Below are positions 26,001 to 37,400 of a DNA stretch of 64,000 nt, one piece after another. Under the pieces are notes generated by a model. That model did not search any database. It saw nothing but the letters and a program-made list of their open reading frames with translations, and was not told the origin of the DNA. The stretch is from NCBI RefSeq assembly GCF_035594125.1, contig NC_087172.1:22891430-22955429 (forward strand). The letters run 5' to 3'. Within the stretch, counting starts at the first letter, position 1. Every line of letters starts with the position of its first letter. This DNA comes from Scylla paramamosain. Taxonomy: Eukaryota > Arthropoda > Malacostraca > Decapoda > Portunidae. The position numbers were made by a program, and so were the translations under genes.

Positions 26001-27703
26001 TGAAACTATAAAACACTTATTATACAAGTTTCTCGTAATGTCCTTTTGTATCTCAATATAGAGTGCTTTCTATCCATTTTCGCGTTTTTTGTAGATAAGA
26101 AGCTCAAAATCACTGAAAATATACCTTTTTTGGTAATGTTATTCTACTTCTTCATATTCGTTGGTTTGCATCCGTTTTAGCGTTTTTCTACGTAAAACAC
26201 TGAAAAGACACTTTTTCAGTAATTTTTTTTAAGGATTCCCATATTAAGTGACTTCCATATTATATATATCGGTTTGGTGCCTAACATGCTGAAAAACAAT
26301 CAAAAGACAGGTTTCTGGTAAAGTCATTTAATTTCCCCATATAGATGGCTTTGCATGCACTTTACGGTTTGGTACATAACAGTCCGAAAAAAAAATAAAT
26401 AAATTTTTTTCATAATTTTCTTTTTTCACATAATTTTCCTGAATTTTGCCAGAATTTTGGCATCTTGGTACCTATGAAGATAAATAACAAAAAAAAAATT
26501 CCTATCTTTTTATTTATTTGTTTTTTTTTCTATAAACAGTGTTATTTATGGGATTTAGCTAAATGGTACTTAAAGAACTTAAAAACACTCGCAAAACATG
26601 TTTCTCGAAATGTCCTTCAATTTCCTAAACATAAGGTTCTTTGCATATATTTAAGCGTTTTTATAGGTAACATGATCAAAAACACTCAAAATACATGTTT
26701 TTGGTAATGTTATTCTGTTTCTCCATAAAGGGTGTTTTGCATTCGTTTTAGCGTTTTGGTATATAAGGAGCTCAAAAACACTTAAAGGCAAATTCTTAGT
26801 AAAAGTTAGTTTTATTCCCATGTAATGTGATTGCCCTGCTTTTTAGTGCTTTATTGCCTATCATGCTAAAAAAAAAAAAAAAAGCAATTAAAAGATACTT
26901 TTCTGGTAATGTCATTTTTTTTTTCCCACATAAAGCTACTTTCACATAAAATTTGGGGTTTTGGTAACTAAGAATGTGAAAAACACTCAAAATACACGCA
27001 TTTGGTAAGGTTGTTCTGTTTCTCAATTTAGAGTGTTACTCAGGAGTTTCAGCATTTTGGTATCTAAGAAACTTCTCCATATATATGAATTTTGCGTTTT
27101 TTGCCTTGTGATTCTTGAGAATTTATAAAACACTCATTATACACGTTTCTCGTAATGTCTTTTTGTTAACCAATAGCTTTGCATCCATTTTCGAGTTTTT
27201 TTTGTAAGTAAAAAAGCTAAAAAAAACACTCAAATTATACGTTTTTCGTAATCTTATTCTATTTCCTTATATTGGTTCGTTTGCATCCGTTTTAGCGTTT
27301 TTCTACGTAAAACACGAAAAAGACACGTTTAAAGTAATTTTGTTTTGGATTCCCACATAGAATGACTTCAATATTATTTTTTGTTTTGGTGACTAACATG
27401 CTCAAAAACACTAGAAACACAGGTTTCTCGTAAAGTCGTTTAATTTCTCCATATAATTGGCTTTGCATGCACTTCATGGTTTGGTACATAAAAAAGCTAA
27501 AATTAACATTTTTGATAATGTTCTTTTTACACATAATTTCCCTGAATTCTGCAAGAATTTTGGCATCTCTGTACCTATGAAGAAGAAAAACAAAACAAAA
27601 AATCCTATTTTTTTAATTATTTCTTTATTTTTTTTTCTTTATAAAGAGGTTTTAGCTTTTTGGTACTTATGGAACTTAAAAACATGCATAATACACGTTT
27701 CTC

Positions 27704-28839
27704 GTAATGTCCTTTCGTTTCCCAGACATAGGGTTTTTTGCATGTATTTAAGCGTTTTTAGAGGTAACATGATGAAAAACAGTCAAAATACATGTTTTTG
27801 GTAATGTTAATCTGTTTCTCCATAAAGGATGTTTTGCATGTGTTTTAGCGTTTTGCTATATGAGGAGTTAAAAAACACGTAAAGGCAAGTTCTTGGTAAA
27901 AGTTGGTTTTATTCCCATGTAATGTGATTGCCCTCCTTTTTAGTGCTTTATTTCCTAACTCTCTCAAAAACCCTCAAAAGACACTTTTCTGGTAATATAA
28001 TTTTTTTCCCACATAAAGCTTGTTTCGCATGCAATTTGGGGTTCTAATAACTAAGAATGTGAAAAACACTCAAAATACACGCATTTAGTAATGTTATTCT
28101 GTTTCTTAATTAAGAGTTTTATTCAGGAGTTTCAGCATTTTGGTATCTAAGTAACTTCTCCATATGCACTAGTTTTTTGCGTTTTTTGCTTTTTGGTTCT
28201 TGTGAAACTATAAAATACTCATTATACACGTTTTTTCGTAATGTCTTTTTATTTCCAAATATAGAGTGCTTTGCATCTATTTTTTGCGTTTTTTTTTTTT
28301 GTTGCTTACAAGCTCAAAAAAAATTAAAATATATCTTCTTGGTAATGTTATTCTGTTTCTTCATATTGGTCTATTTGCATCCGTTTTAGCGTTTTTTACG
28401 TAAAAGACTGAAAAGACACGTTTTCAGTAATTTTGTTTTACATTCCCATATAGGGTGACTTTTATATTATTTATCGTTTTGGTGCCTAACATGCTGAAAA
28501 GCACTCAAAAGACAGTTTTCTTGTAAAGTCGTTTAATTTCCTCATATAGATGGCTTTGCATGCACTTTAGGGTTTGGTACATAACAGTCCGAAAAAAAAA
28601 ACCTAAAATTAACTTTTACGATAATAATCTTTTATCCACATAATTTCCCTGAATTTTAACAGAATTTTGGCATCTCGGTACCTATGAAGATGAATAACAA
28701 AAAAAAAAAATATTATTTTCTTTTATTTCATTTATTTATTTTTATTTTTATTTTTCTGTTTCTTCAAAAAGAGTGTTATTTCTGGGTTTTAGCTTTTTGG
28801 TATTTAAGTATTTAAAAACACTTATAATACACGTTTCTC
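27704..28839 (+). repeat. Reference ten-monomer unit (1136 bp), two pentamers
   Basis: Monomers and types as read: M1 27704-27800 (iv), M2 27801-27895 (v), M3 27896-27991 (i), M4 27992-28087 (ii), M5 28088-28237 (iii, lengthened by about 55 bp), M6 28238-28341 (iv), M7 28342-28426 (v), M8 28427-28522 (i), M9 28523-28756 (ii plus a non-monomer module of about 140 bp), M10 28757-28839 (iii). Types were assigned from tails and cores: i ends GACA-C/G-TTTTCTG after TGCCTAACA-GCT; ii has AATGTGAAAAAC (M4); iii ends CACGTTTCTC; iv starts GTAATGTCCTTT (M1) and has GGTAACA; v starts GTAATGTTATTCT. Confidence 0.88.
28590..28756 (+). repeat. Non-monomer module of the unit (GAATTTT repeat plus A-run/T-run)
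   Basis: Representative copy of the module found once in each ten-monomer unit. It contains GAAAAAAAAAACCTAAAATT, then TTTCCCTGAATTTT and a GAATTTTGGCATCTCGGTACC stretch (in most units a visible direct repeat GAATTTTGCCA/GAATTTTGGCA), then TATGAAGATGAATAACAAA running into a long A-run and a T-rich stretch of TTTATTTATT type. The homopolymer part is the most length-variable piece of every unit. It has no resemblance to the monomer and may be an old insertion fixed before unit amplification. Confidence 0.8.
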
Positions 28840-30585
28840 GTAATGTCCTTTCGTTTCCCAAACATAGGATTCTTTGCATGTATTTAAGCGTTTTTATAGG
28901 TAACATAATCAAAAACACTCATAATACATGTTTCTTTTTAATGTTATTGTGTTTCTCCATAAAGGATTTTTTGCATTCGTTTTAGCGATTTGGTATGAAA
29001 GGAGTTCAAAAATATTTAACGGCAAGTTCTTGGTAAAAGTTTGTTTTATTCATATATAATGTGATTGCCCTTCTTTTAAGTACTTTATTACCTAACACGC
29101 TCATAAACACTCAAAAGACATTTTCTGGCAATATAATTTTTTCCCCACATAAACCTTGTTCCGCATGCAATTTCGTGTTTTGGTAACTAAGAATGTGAAA
29201 AACAATCAAAATACACGCATTTGGTAAGGTTGTTCTGTATCTCAATCAAGAGTATTATTCATGAATTTCAGCATTTTGGTATCTAAGAAACTTTTGCCTT
29301 GTGGTTGTGAAACTATAAAACACTCATTATACAGGTTTCTCGTAATGTCCTTTTGTTTGCCAATATAGAGTGCTTTGCATCCATTTTCGCGTTTTTTGTA
29401 GGTAACAGGCTCAAAAACACTCAAAATATACCTTTTTGGCAATGTTATTCTATTTCTTCATATGGGTTTGTTTGCATCCGTTTTAGCGTGTTTCTACGTA
29501 AAACACTGAAAAGACAAGTGTTAAGTGATTTTGTTTTGGATTCCCATATAGAGTGACTTCCATAATATTTATTGTTTTGGTGCCTAACATACTAAAAAAC
29601 ACTCATATGACAGGTTTCCGGTAAAGTCGTTTAATTTTCCTATAGAGGTGGCTTTACATGCAATTTAGGTTTTGGTACATAACTGTCCGAAAAAAAAGCT
29701 AAAATTAACTTTTTTGATAATATTCTTTTTTCCACATAATTTCCCTGAATTTTCGCAGAATTTTGGCATCTCGGTACCTATGAAGAAGAATAACGAAAAA
29801 AAAGAAAATTACTTTTTTTTTCTCTATAAAGAGTGTTGTTTGTGGGTTTTAGCTTTTTGGTGCTTAAGGAATTTAATAATATTCATAATACACGTTTCTC
29901 GTAATGTCCTTTCGTTTCCCAAACATAGGGTTCTTTGCATGTATTTAAGCGTTTTTATAGGTAACATGATCAAAAACACTCAAAATATATGTTTTTGGTA
30001 ATGTTATTTTGTTTCTTCATGAAGGGTGTTTTGCATGCGTTTTAGCTTTTTGGTATGTTAGGAGCTCAAAAACTCTTAAAGGCAAGTTCTTGGTAAAAGT
30101 TGGTTTTATTCCTATGTAATGTGATTGCCCTGCTTTTTAGTGCTTTATTGCCTAACATGCTGAAAAAACACTGAAAAGACACTTTTCTGGAAATGTCTTT
30201 TTTTTCTTTCCACATAAAGCTAGTTTCGTATGCAATTTGGGGTTTTGGTAACCAAGAATGTGAAAAACACTCTAAATACACGCATTTGGTAAGGTTGTTC
30301 TGTTTTTCAATTAAGAATGTTATTTATGAGTTTCAGGGTTTTGGTATCTAAGAATCTCAAAAACACTTATAATGCACGTTTCTCGTAATGTCCCTTTTTT
30401 TTCCTCATTTAGAGTCCTTTGCATACATTTGGCATTTTATTTTTCACGGAATAGCTGAAAAACACTGAAAATACACGCTTTTGGTAATAAGAACATAAGA
30501 ACATAAGAAATGAGTAAATATGCAAGAAGCCATTAGGCCTACACGTGGCAGTACTTGTGTGAAATATGCCTACGTATTTCCACTA

Positions 30586-30858
30586 TCATCCCCATCTATT
30601 AATGTGTAATTTTCTGTTATAGTTGTCAAATGCCTCAGCACTAATAGCTTGATTACTAAGTCCGTTCCAATCACCTACTACTGTATTTGAAAACCAATTC
30701 CTTCCTGTTTCCTTTTTGAACATCAAGTTTTCAGGCTCAAGCCTGATAACTTGATGTTCTATTTTTCTTGTTCTATCATGGTTACAGATTCTAAGAATTT
30801 TCCTTATGTTCCCCTTGTTATAACCCATATACCACTTAAAGACTTCTATCAGGTCCAC
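30586..30858 (-). pseudogene. LINE B: C-terminal region fragment
   Basis: A 90-codon fragment starting at DLIEVFKWYMGYN and running through HDRTRKIEHQVIRLEPEN and GRNWFSNTVVGDWNGLS to the end of the coding region. The preceding RRR motif is broken here by a deletion near 30860, where copy A reads on through ERRRFRV. Confidence 0.82.
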
Positions 30859-31072
30859 TCTTTAACAGCTTGAATCTCGCTTCGTAAGGAATACTCCTTA
30901 TCCCCTGTATCCTTTTAGTCATTCTCCTTTGAAGTGATTCTAATAGACCTTTATCCTTCCTTTCATGTGGTGACCAGAATAGGACAGCGTAGTCTAGATG
31001 AAGTCTGACCAGCTCTAAATGTAACTTTAATATTACTTCGGGAGTTTTACTTTTAGCACTCCTGAAAATGAA

Positions 31073-31459
31073 TCATAATACACTATTTGCTTTGTTTCTG
31101 GCCTCTTTGCATTGCTTTCTTAGACGGAGTTCAGAACTAACTTTAAATCTCAAATCTTTTTCTAACCCTGAACCTACCAGAACTTGGTTGTTCATTGTGT
31201 AACTACTGTGTGGGTTTCTTCTACTTAAGCTAAGTGCTTTGCATTTGTTGATATTAAACTGCAATTGCCATCTGTCTGTCCATTCGTTCATCCTATCCAA
31301 ATCTGCCTGCAAGGCGATGGTATGCGATTCTGACCTAATTAATCTACATACTCTCGTGTCATCCGCAAATTTACTAACAACACTACTAATTCCAGTATCC
31401 AAGTAATTGACATATTTTACAAACAACATCGGCCCTAATACTAATAATCCCTTTGTCAC
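31073..31459 (-). pseudogene. LINE B: reverse transcriptase catalytic-core fragment, longest open piece
   Basis: At 128 codons this is the longest reverse transcriptase open fragment in the window. It runs from the decayed TKGLLVLGPMLF motif through FADDT (31355-31369) and DLDRMNEWTDRWQLQFNINK to NNQVLVGSGLEKDLRF and the RKQCKEARNKANSVL thumb segment. This order fits CR1/L2/Jockey-group enzymes. Copy A is broken between the GSG and the EKDLRF segments, whereas B stays open. Upstream catalytic blocks are deleted, so it is inactive. Confidence 0.88.
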
Positions 31460-31549
31460 CCCACTAATTACTTGACCCCACTCGGATTTAGAGCCGTTTA
31501 TTACAACACTCTGTCGCCTGCCGCTTGGCCATGACTTTATCCAGAATAC

Positions 31550-31765
31550 TTATAACCTTTTTCCAATTCTTAAATACTGTGGAATATATTTCATCTGGTC
31601 CTGGTGACTTGAACTTTTCAGCTTATCTATCTCCTGTTCCACTATCTCTTTAGTTATGGTAATATCTGTCAGCTTCTCATTTTCTTCTACTCTAAATATC
31701 TTGTCACTATTCGGCAAATCCTGCATGTTTTCCTGGGCAAAGACAGTTAAAAAATACTCGTTCAC
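31550..31765 (-). pseudogene. LINE B: fragment at the start of the reverse transcriptase
   Basis: A 71-codon open fragment almost identical to the one in copy A, with NEYFLTVFAQEN and ITKEIVEQEIDKLKSS. It ends at the shared deletion joint. Relic of the non-LTR reverse transcriptase N-terminal edge. Confidence 0.85.
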
Positions 31766-32140
31766 AATCTTACTAATCTCCTCCCAACAACTAAGCAGGT
31801 CCCATTCTGCTGTCTTTAAGGAACTATTGTTTCTCTATTCTTCGTCTTATATGCCTGATAAAATCCCTTGGGGTCCATCTTCGCTTGGCTGGCTACCTTT
31901 AATTCATAACTATTCTTAGGTTTCCTTGTTAAACTCCTGACTTTTCTAATTCATTATATTATGGCCTTAAAACCACTTCCCCTGTCTTTAATCTCATATA
32001 TATACTTCTCTTTCGCCCTATGTAATGTTTTAACCTCTGTCATCCATTTAGGATCATTCTTCTGCGATCTTATTCTTCTGTAAGGGATATTCCCTAACTG
32101 TCCTGAATGTAATTTATCAACGAAATATTTATATCGCTTC

Positions 32141-34470
32141 TCTATAAAGGGTGTTTTCCTTGAGTTTTAGCGTTTCTGTACATAAGAACCTTTAAAACAG
32201 GTTTTTAGTAATGTTATTTTGTATTCCTTTATGAAGGGCTTTCCATGCTTTTCAGCGTTTTGGTGTCTAACACGTTGAAAAACACTCAAAAGACACGTTG
32301 ATAATAATTTCGTTTCGTTTCCCGATAAAGGGGGCTTTCAATGCATTTTGTCTTTTGGTACTTAACAATATAAAAAAAAAGTTTAAGTAAAAGTTTTCGG
32401 TAGAGTTATTTTTTCCATATAAAGTTCTAATAATGTGTTTTTGAGTCTAGGTACCTAAAAAGCTCAAAATCTCTCATAATATACTTTTCTCGTAATGTCC
32501 TTTCTTTTCTCCATGTAGGAGTCTTTGCGTGTAATTTAGCACTTTTATACTTAACAAGCACAAAAACAATCAAAATACAAGTTTTTGGTAATGTTAATTT
32601 CTTTCTCCGTAAAGGTTGTTTTGCATGCTTTTCAGCGATTTCGGATGTAAGAAGGTGAAAAACACTCTAAAGATACTTTCTTGGTAATGTTATTTTATAT
32701 TGCCAAATAGGGTGCTTTCAATGCTTTTTAGCATTTTGATTCCTAACACTCAAGTACACACTCAAAAGACACGTTTCCTGTAATATCGTTTTGCTTCTTC
32801 ATATAGGGATCTGCATGCATTATGATGTTTTGCTACATAATGTGAAAAAACGCTCAAAATAAAGATTTTAGGTAATGTTGTTCTTTTTCTCTATATACGG
32901 TGCTATTCATCCTTTTTAGCGTTTTGGTACTTAGGAAGCTTACTTAGGAAGCTCAAAAACACATTTCCTCATATAGGATGCTTCGTATGTATTTTGACGT
33001 TTTGGTACATAGAAAGAAAAAAAAAAAAAACTCAAAAACACGTTTTTGGTGATGTTCTGTTTCTCTATTAAGAGATATAGAATATAATTAATTTTCATTC
33101 AGGAGGTTTAGTGTTTGGTACCTAAGAGACTGAAAACTCTGATAATGCACGTTTCTCGTAATGTCCTATCGTTTCCTCATACAGGGTGCTTTACATGAAT
33201 TTTTAAGATGATGTACGTAACAAACTCAAAAAGACTCAAAATTCACGTTTTTGGTAAGGTTTTTTTCTGTTTGGTAAGATTATTCGTGTTTATTACACGC
33301 GTTTTAGCGTTTTGGAACGTAAAAAGTTTAAAACACTTAAAAGACATGCTTATTATTTTGCATTTCTATATAAGGTGTTTTCCATGCTATTTAGCGTTTT
33401 CGTGCCTAACACGCTGAAAAACACATAAAAAAACATTTCTTACATTTTTGTTTAATTTTCTCGTATAGCGAGCAAGCATTATGGTGTTTTGCTACCTGAC
33501 AATGTGAAAAACATTCAAATTACACGATTTTGGTAATGTTTTTTTCTTTCTCGATTTTTGCGTTTTGGTACCTGAGAAGCTAAAAAAAAAAAAAAAAACT
33601 CATAATACACGTTATTTGTCATTTCCTTTCGTTTCCTCATATAGGCTGTTTTTGGTACTTTGTTACCTAACAGGGTGTTTGCATGTATTTTGACATTTTA
33701 GTTCGTAAGAACCTAAAAAAAACACTCTAAAGACACGTTTTATTAAAGTTGTTTTGTATTCCCCTATGGGGTGATTTCCTTGCTTCTTACTGATTTGGTG
33801 CCTAACACGCCCAAAAAATAACAAAAGACAAGTTTCTAGTGATTTCGTTTCGTTTCTTCATATAGGTTGCTTTACATGCATGTTGGCGTTTTGGTAATTA
33901 TCAATGTAAAAAAATACCCGTTTTTGGTAATTTTGTTCTTTTTCTTCAGAGCACTATTGAAGTACTGATTAGGTACTTAAGAAAGTAATAAAAAAAAAAA
34001 AAAAAACTCAACAAACGTTTCTCGTAATGTTCTTTTTATTTCCATATGCAGGGTGATTTATTTGATGACAGGCGATTTTGTACATAATAAGCTCAAATAA
34101 AAAATAAAAAACACAAAATACAAGTTTTTGGTTAGTGTATTCTGTTTCTCAATATATGGTATTTTCATACGATTTTAAAGTTGTTTCATATATCTATATA
34201 TGGGTTTTTGCATGAATTTTGGCTTTTTGGTAACTAACAATGTCATAACACTCAAAATGCACGTTTTTTTTTTTTTTGGAAGTATTGTTCTGTTTCTCCA
34301 TATAGAGTGTTTTTCATGCGTTTTTCCCTTTTGATACTAAGAAAATCAAAAACACTCATAATACACGTTTCTCGTAATGTCTTTTAATTTTTCCCATATA
34401 GGATATTTCCGATTTATTTAGGCGTTTTTTTACGTAACAATCTTACAAAAGACTCAAAATACTTGTTTTG
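32141..34470 (+). repeat. Diverged pentameric satellite, copy B
   Basis: Counterpart of 17741-20116 with scattered differences. It has the same monomer order, the same monomer-fusion events (for example the TTTTGGTACTTTGTTACCTAACAGGGTG joint near 33650) and the same end point: the diverged type iv tail joins a homogenised type v monomer at 34470. A short deletion near 32955 removes part of a type iii/iv junction present in copy A. No gene is seen. Confidence 0.87.
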
Positions 34471-37400
34471 TATGCGTTTTAGCGTTTTCATATGTAAGGA
34501 GCTTAAAAACACTTAAGCCAAGTTATTGGTAAAAGTTGGTTTTATTCCCATGTAATGTGATTGCCCTGCTTTTTAGTGCTTTATTGCCTAACACGCTCAA
34601 AAAAACTCAAGACACTTTTCTGGTAATATTTTTTTTCACACATAAAGCTAGTTTCACATGGAATTTGGGGTTTTGATAAGTAAAAATGTTAAAAAAAAGA
34701 TTCAAAATACACCCATTTGGTAAGGTTGTTCTGTTTCTCAATTAAGAGTGTTATTCACGAATTTCAGCATTTTGGTATCTAAAAAACATATTCATATACA
34801 CGAGTTTTTGCGTGTTTTCCCTTGTGGTTCTTGTGAAACTATAAAACACTCATTATACACGTTTCTCGTAATGTCCTTTTCTTTCCCAATATAGAGTGCT
34901 TTACAACTATTTTCGCGTTTTCTGTAGGTAACAAGCTCAAAACACTCAAAATATAATATTTTAGTAATATTATTCTATTTCTTCATATTGGTTAGTTTGC
35001 ATCCGTTTTAATGTTTTTCTAAGTAAAACACTAAAAAGACACGTAATTTTGTTTTGGATTCCCAAAACTAGTGACTTAAATATTATTTATCGTTTTGGTG
35101 CCTAACTTGCTGAAAAACACACAAAAGACAAGTATCTGGTAAAGTCGTTTAATTTCCTCATGTAGATGACTTTGCATACACTTTAGGGTTTGGTACATAA
35201 CAGTCCGAAAAAAAAAGAAGCTAAAATTAACTTTTTTCATAATATTTTTTTTCACATAATTTCCCTGAATTTTGCCAGAATTTTGGGATCTCGGTACCTA
35301 TGAAGATAAATAAAAAAAAAATCCTAGTTTTTATTTATTTATATATTTTCTCTATAAAGAGTGTTATTTGTGGGTTTTAACTCTATTCGTACTCATGGAA
35401 CTTAAAAACACTCATAATACACGTTTTTCGTAATGTCCTTTTGTTTCCCAAGTATAGGGTTATTTGCATGTATTTAAGCGTTTTTATACGTAAGAGATCA
35501 AAAACACTGAAAATTCATGTTTTTCGTAATGTTATTTTCTTTCTCAATAAAGGGTGTTTTGCATGCATTTTAGCGTTTTCGTATGTAAGGAGCTGAAAAA
35601 CACTTAAAGACAAGTTCTTGGTAAATGTTGGTTTTATTCCCATGTAATGATGTCGTTGCCCTGCTTTTTTGTGCTTTATTGCCTAACACGCTCAAAAACA
35701 CTTAAAAGACACTTTTTTTCTGGTAATGTGATTTATTTCCAACATAAAGCTAGTTTCGCATGTAATTTCAGGTTTTGGTAACTAAGAATATGAAAAACAC
35801 TCAAAATACACGCATTTGGTAAGGTTGTTCTGTTTCTCAATTAAGAGTGTTATTCATGAATTTCAGGATTTTGGTATCTAAGAAAAATCTCCATATACAC
35901 GAGTTTTTGCTTGTTTTGCCTTGTGGTTCTTGTGAAACTATAAAACACTCATTATAAACGTTTATCGTAATGTCCTTTTGTTTTCGAAGATAGAGAGATT
36001 TGCATCCGTTTTCGCTCAAAAACACAAAAAATACGTTTTTGGAAATATTATTCTATTTCATGATATTGGTTGATTTGCATTCGTTTTAGCCTTTTTCTAC
36101 GTAAAACACTGAAAAGACACGTTTTCAGTAATTTTGTTTTGGATTCCCATACAGAGTGACTTCCATATTATTTATTGTTTTGGTGCCTAACATACTGAAA
36201 AACAGACAAAAGACAGGTTTCAGGTAAAGTTGTTTAATTTCCTCATATAGGTGGCTCTACATGCACTTTAGGGTTTGGTACATAACTGTCTGAAAAAAAA
36301 AAGCTAAAATTAACTTTTTTTATATTCTTTTTTCACATAATTTCCCTGAATTTTGCCAGAATTTTGGCATCTCGGTACCTATGAAGATCATTAACAAAAA
36401 AAAATGCTATTTTTTCATTTATTTATTTTTTCTCTATAAAGAGTGTTATATGTGGGTTAAAACTTTTTGGTACTTAAGGAACGTAAAAACACTCATAATA
36501 CTCGTTTCTCGTAATGTCCTTTTGTTTCCTAAAGATAAGGTTCTTTGCATGTATTTAAGCGTTTTTATAGGTAACATGATCAAAAACACTCAAAATATAC
36601 CTTTTTGGTAATGTTATTCTATTTCTTCATATTGGTTGGTTTCCATCCGTTTTAGCGTTTTTCTACGTAAAACACAGAAAAGACACGTTTTCAGTAATTT
36701 TGTTTTGGATTCCCATATAGAGTAACTTCCATGTTATTTATCGTTTTTGATGCCTAACATGCGGAAAAACACTGAAAACACAGGTTTCTTGTAAAGTCGT
36801 TTAATTTCCCCATATTTGCATACACTTTAGGGTTTGGTACATAACAGTCCGAAAAAAAAGCTAAAATTACCATTTTTCATAATATTCTTTTTTCACGTAA
36901 TTTTCCTGATTTTTGCCAGAATTTTGGCATCTCGGTACCTATGAAGATCAATAAAAAAAATGCTATTTTTTTATTTTTTTTATTTTTTTATTTTTTTTCT
37001 CTACAAACAGTGTTATTTGTGGGTTTTAGCTTTTTGGTACTTTAGGAACTTATAAACACTCATAATACACATTCTTAGTAATGTCCTTTCATTCCCAAAC
37101 ATAGGGTTCTTTGCATGTATTTAAGCGTTTTTATTGGTAACAAACTCAAAAACACTCCAAAAAAAATGTTTTTCATAATGTTATTCTGTTTATCCATAAA
37201 GGGTGTTTTCATGGGTTTTAGCGTTTTGGTATGTAAGGAGCTCAAAAAAAACTTAAAGGCAAGTTCTTGGTAAAAAATTGGTTATATTCCCATGTAATGT
37301 GATTGCCCTGCTTTTTAAAAGTGCTTTATTGCCTAACACGCTGAAAAACACTAAAAAGGCACTTTTCTAGTAATTTCATTTTTTTTCCACATTCTCGCAT

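Larger units (their letters stand above)
20117..30487 (+). repeat. Homogenised higher-order satellite array, block 2
   Basis: Ten-monomer units resume. First monomers start near 21084, 22110, 23637, 24725, 25498, 26607, 27704, 28840 and 29901. Short spacings (for example 24725 to 25498) mark deletions. At about 22447 a unit is cut short: the type ii core joins directly to the GGCATCTTGGTACC part of the module, skipping about 600 bp that are present near 38440-39030. At 25359 the array changes register (see the large tandem duplication). From 25498 to 29901 the units are regular and parallel those at 11178-15550. No gene is seen. Confidence 0.92.
30488..32140 (-). mobile_element. LINE copy B (CR1/L2-like), sister of copy A
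   Basis: The same element on the same strand, in the same type v monomer and with the same truncation points as copy A. The octamer-type 3' tail is at about 30488-30508, the C-terminal region near 30586-30858, the catalytic FADDT box at 31355-31369, and the N-terminal fragment near 31550-31765. The internal deletion joint near 31541 is the same as in copy A (17152), with adjoining words CCATGACTTTATCC and ACTTATAACC. A shared insertion site together with a shared deletion shows that A and B come from duplication of one element and not from two transposition events. Stops and frameshifts make it non-functional. Confidence 0.9.
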
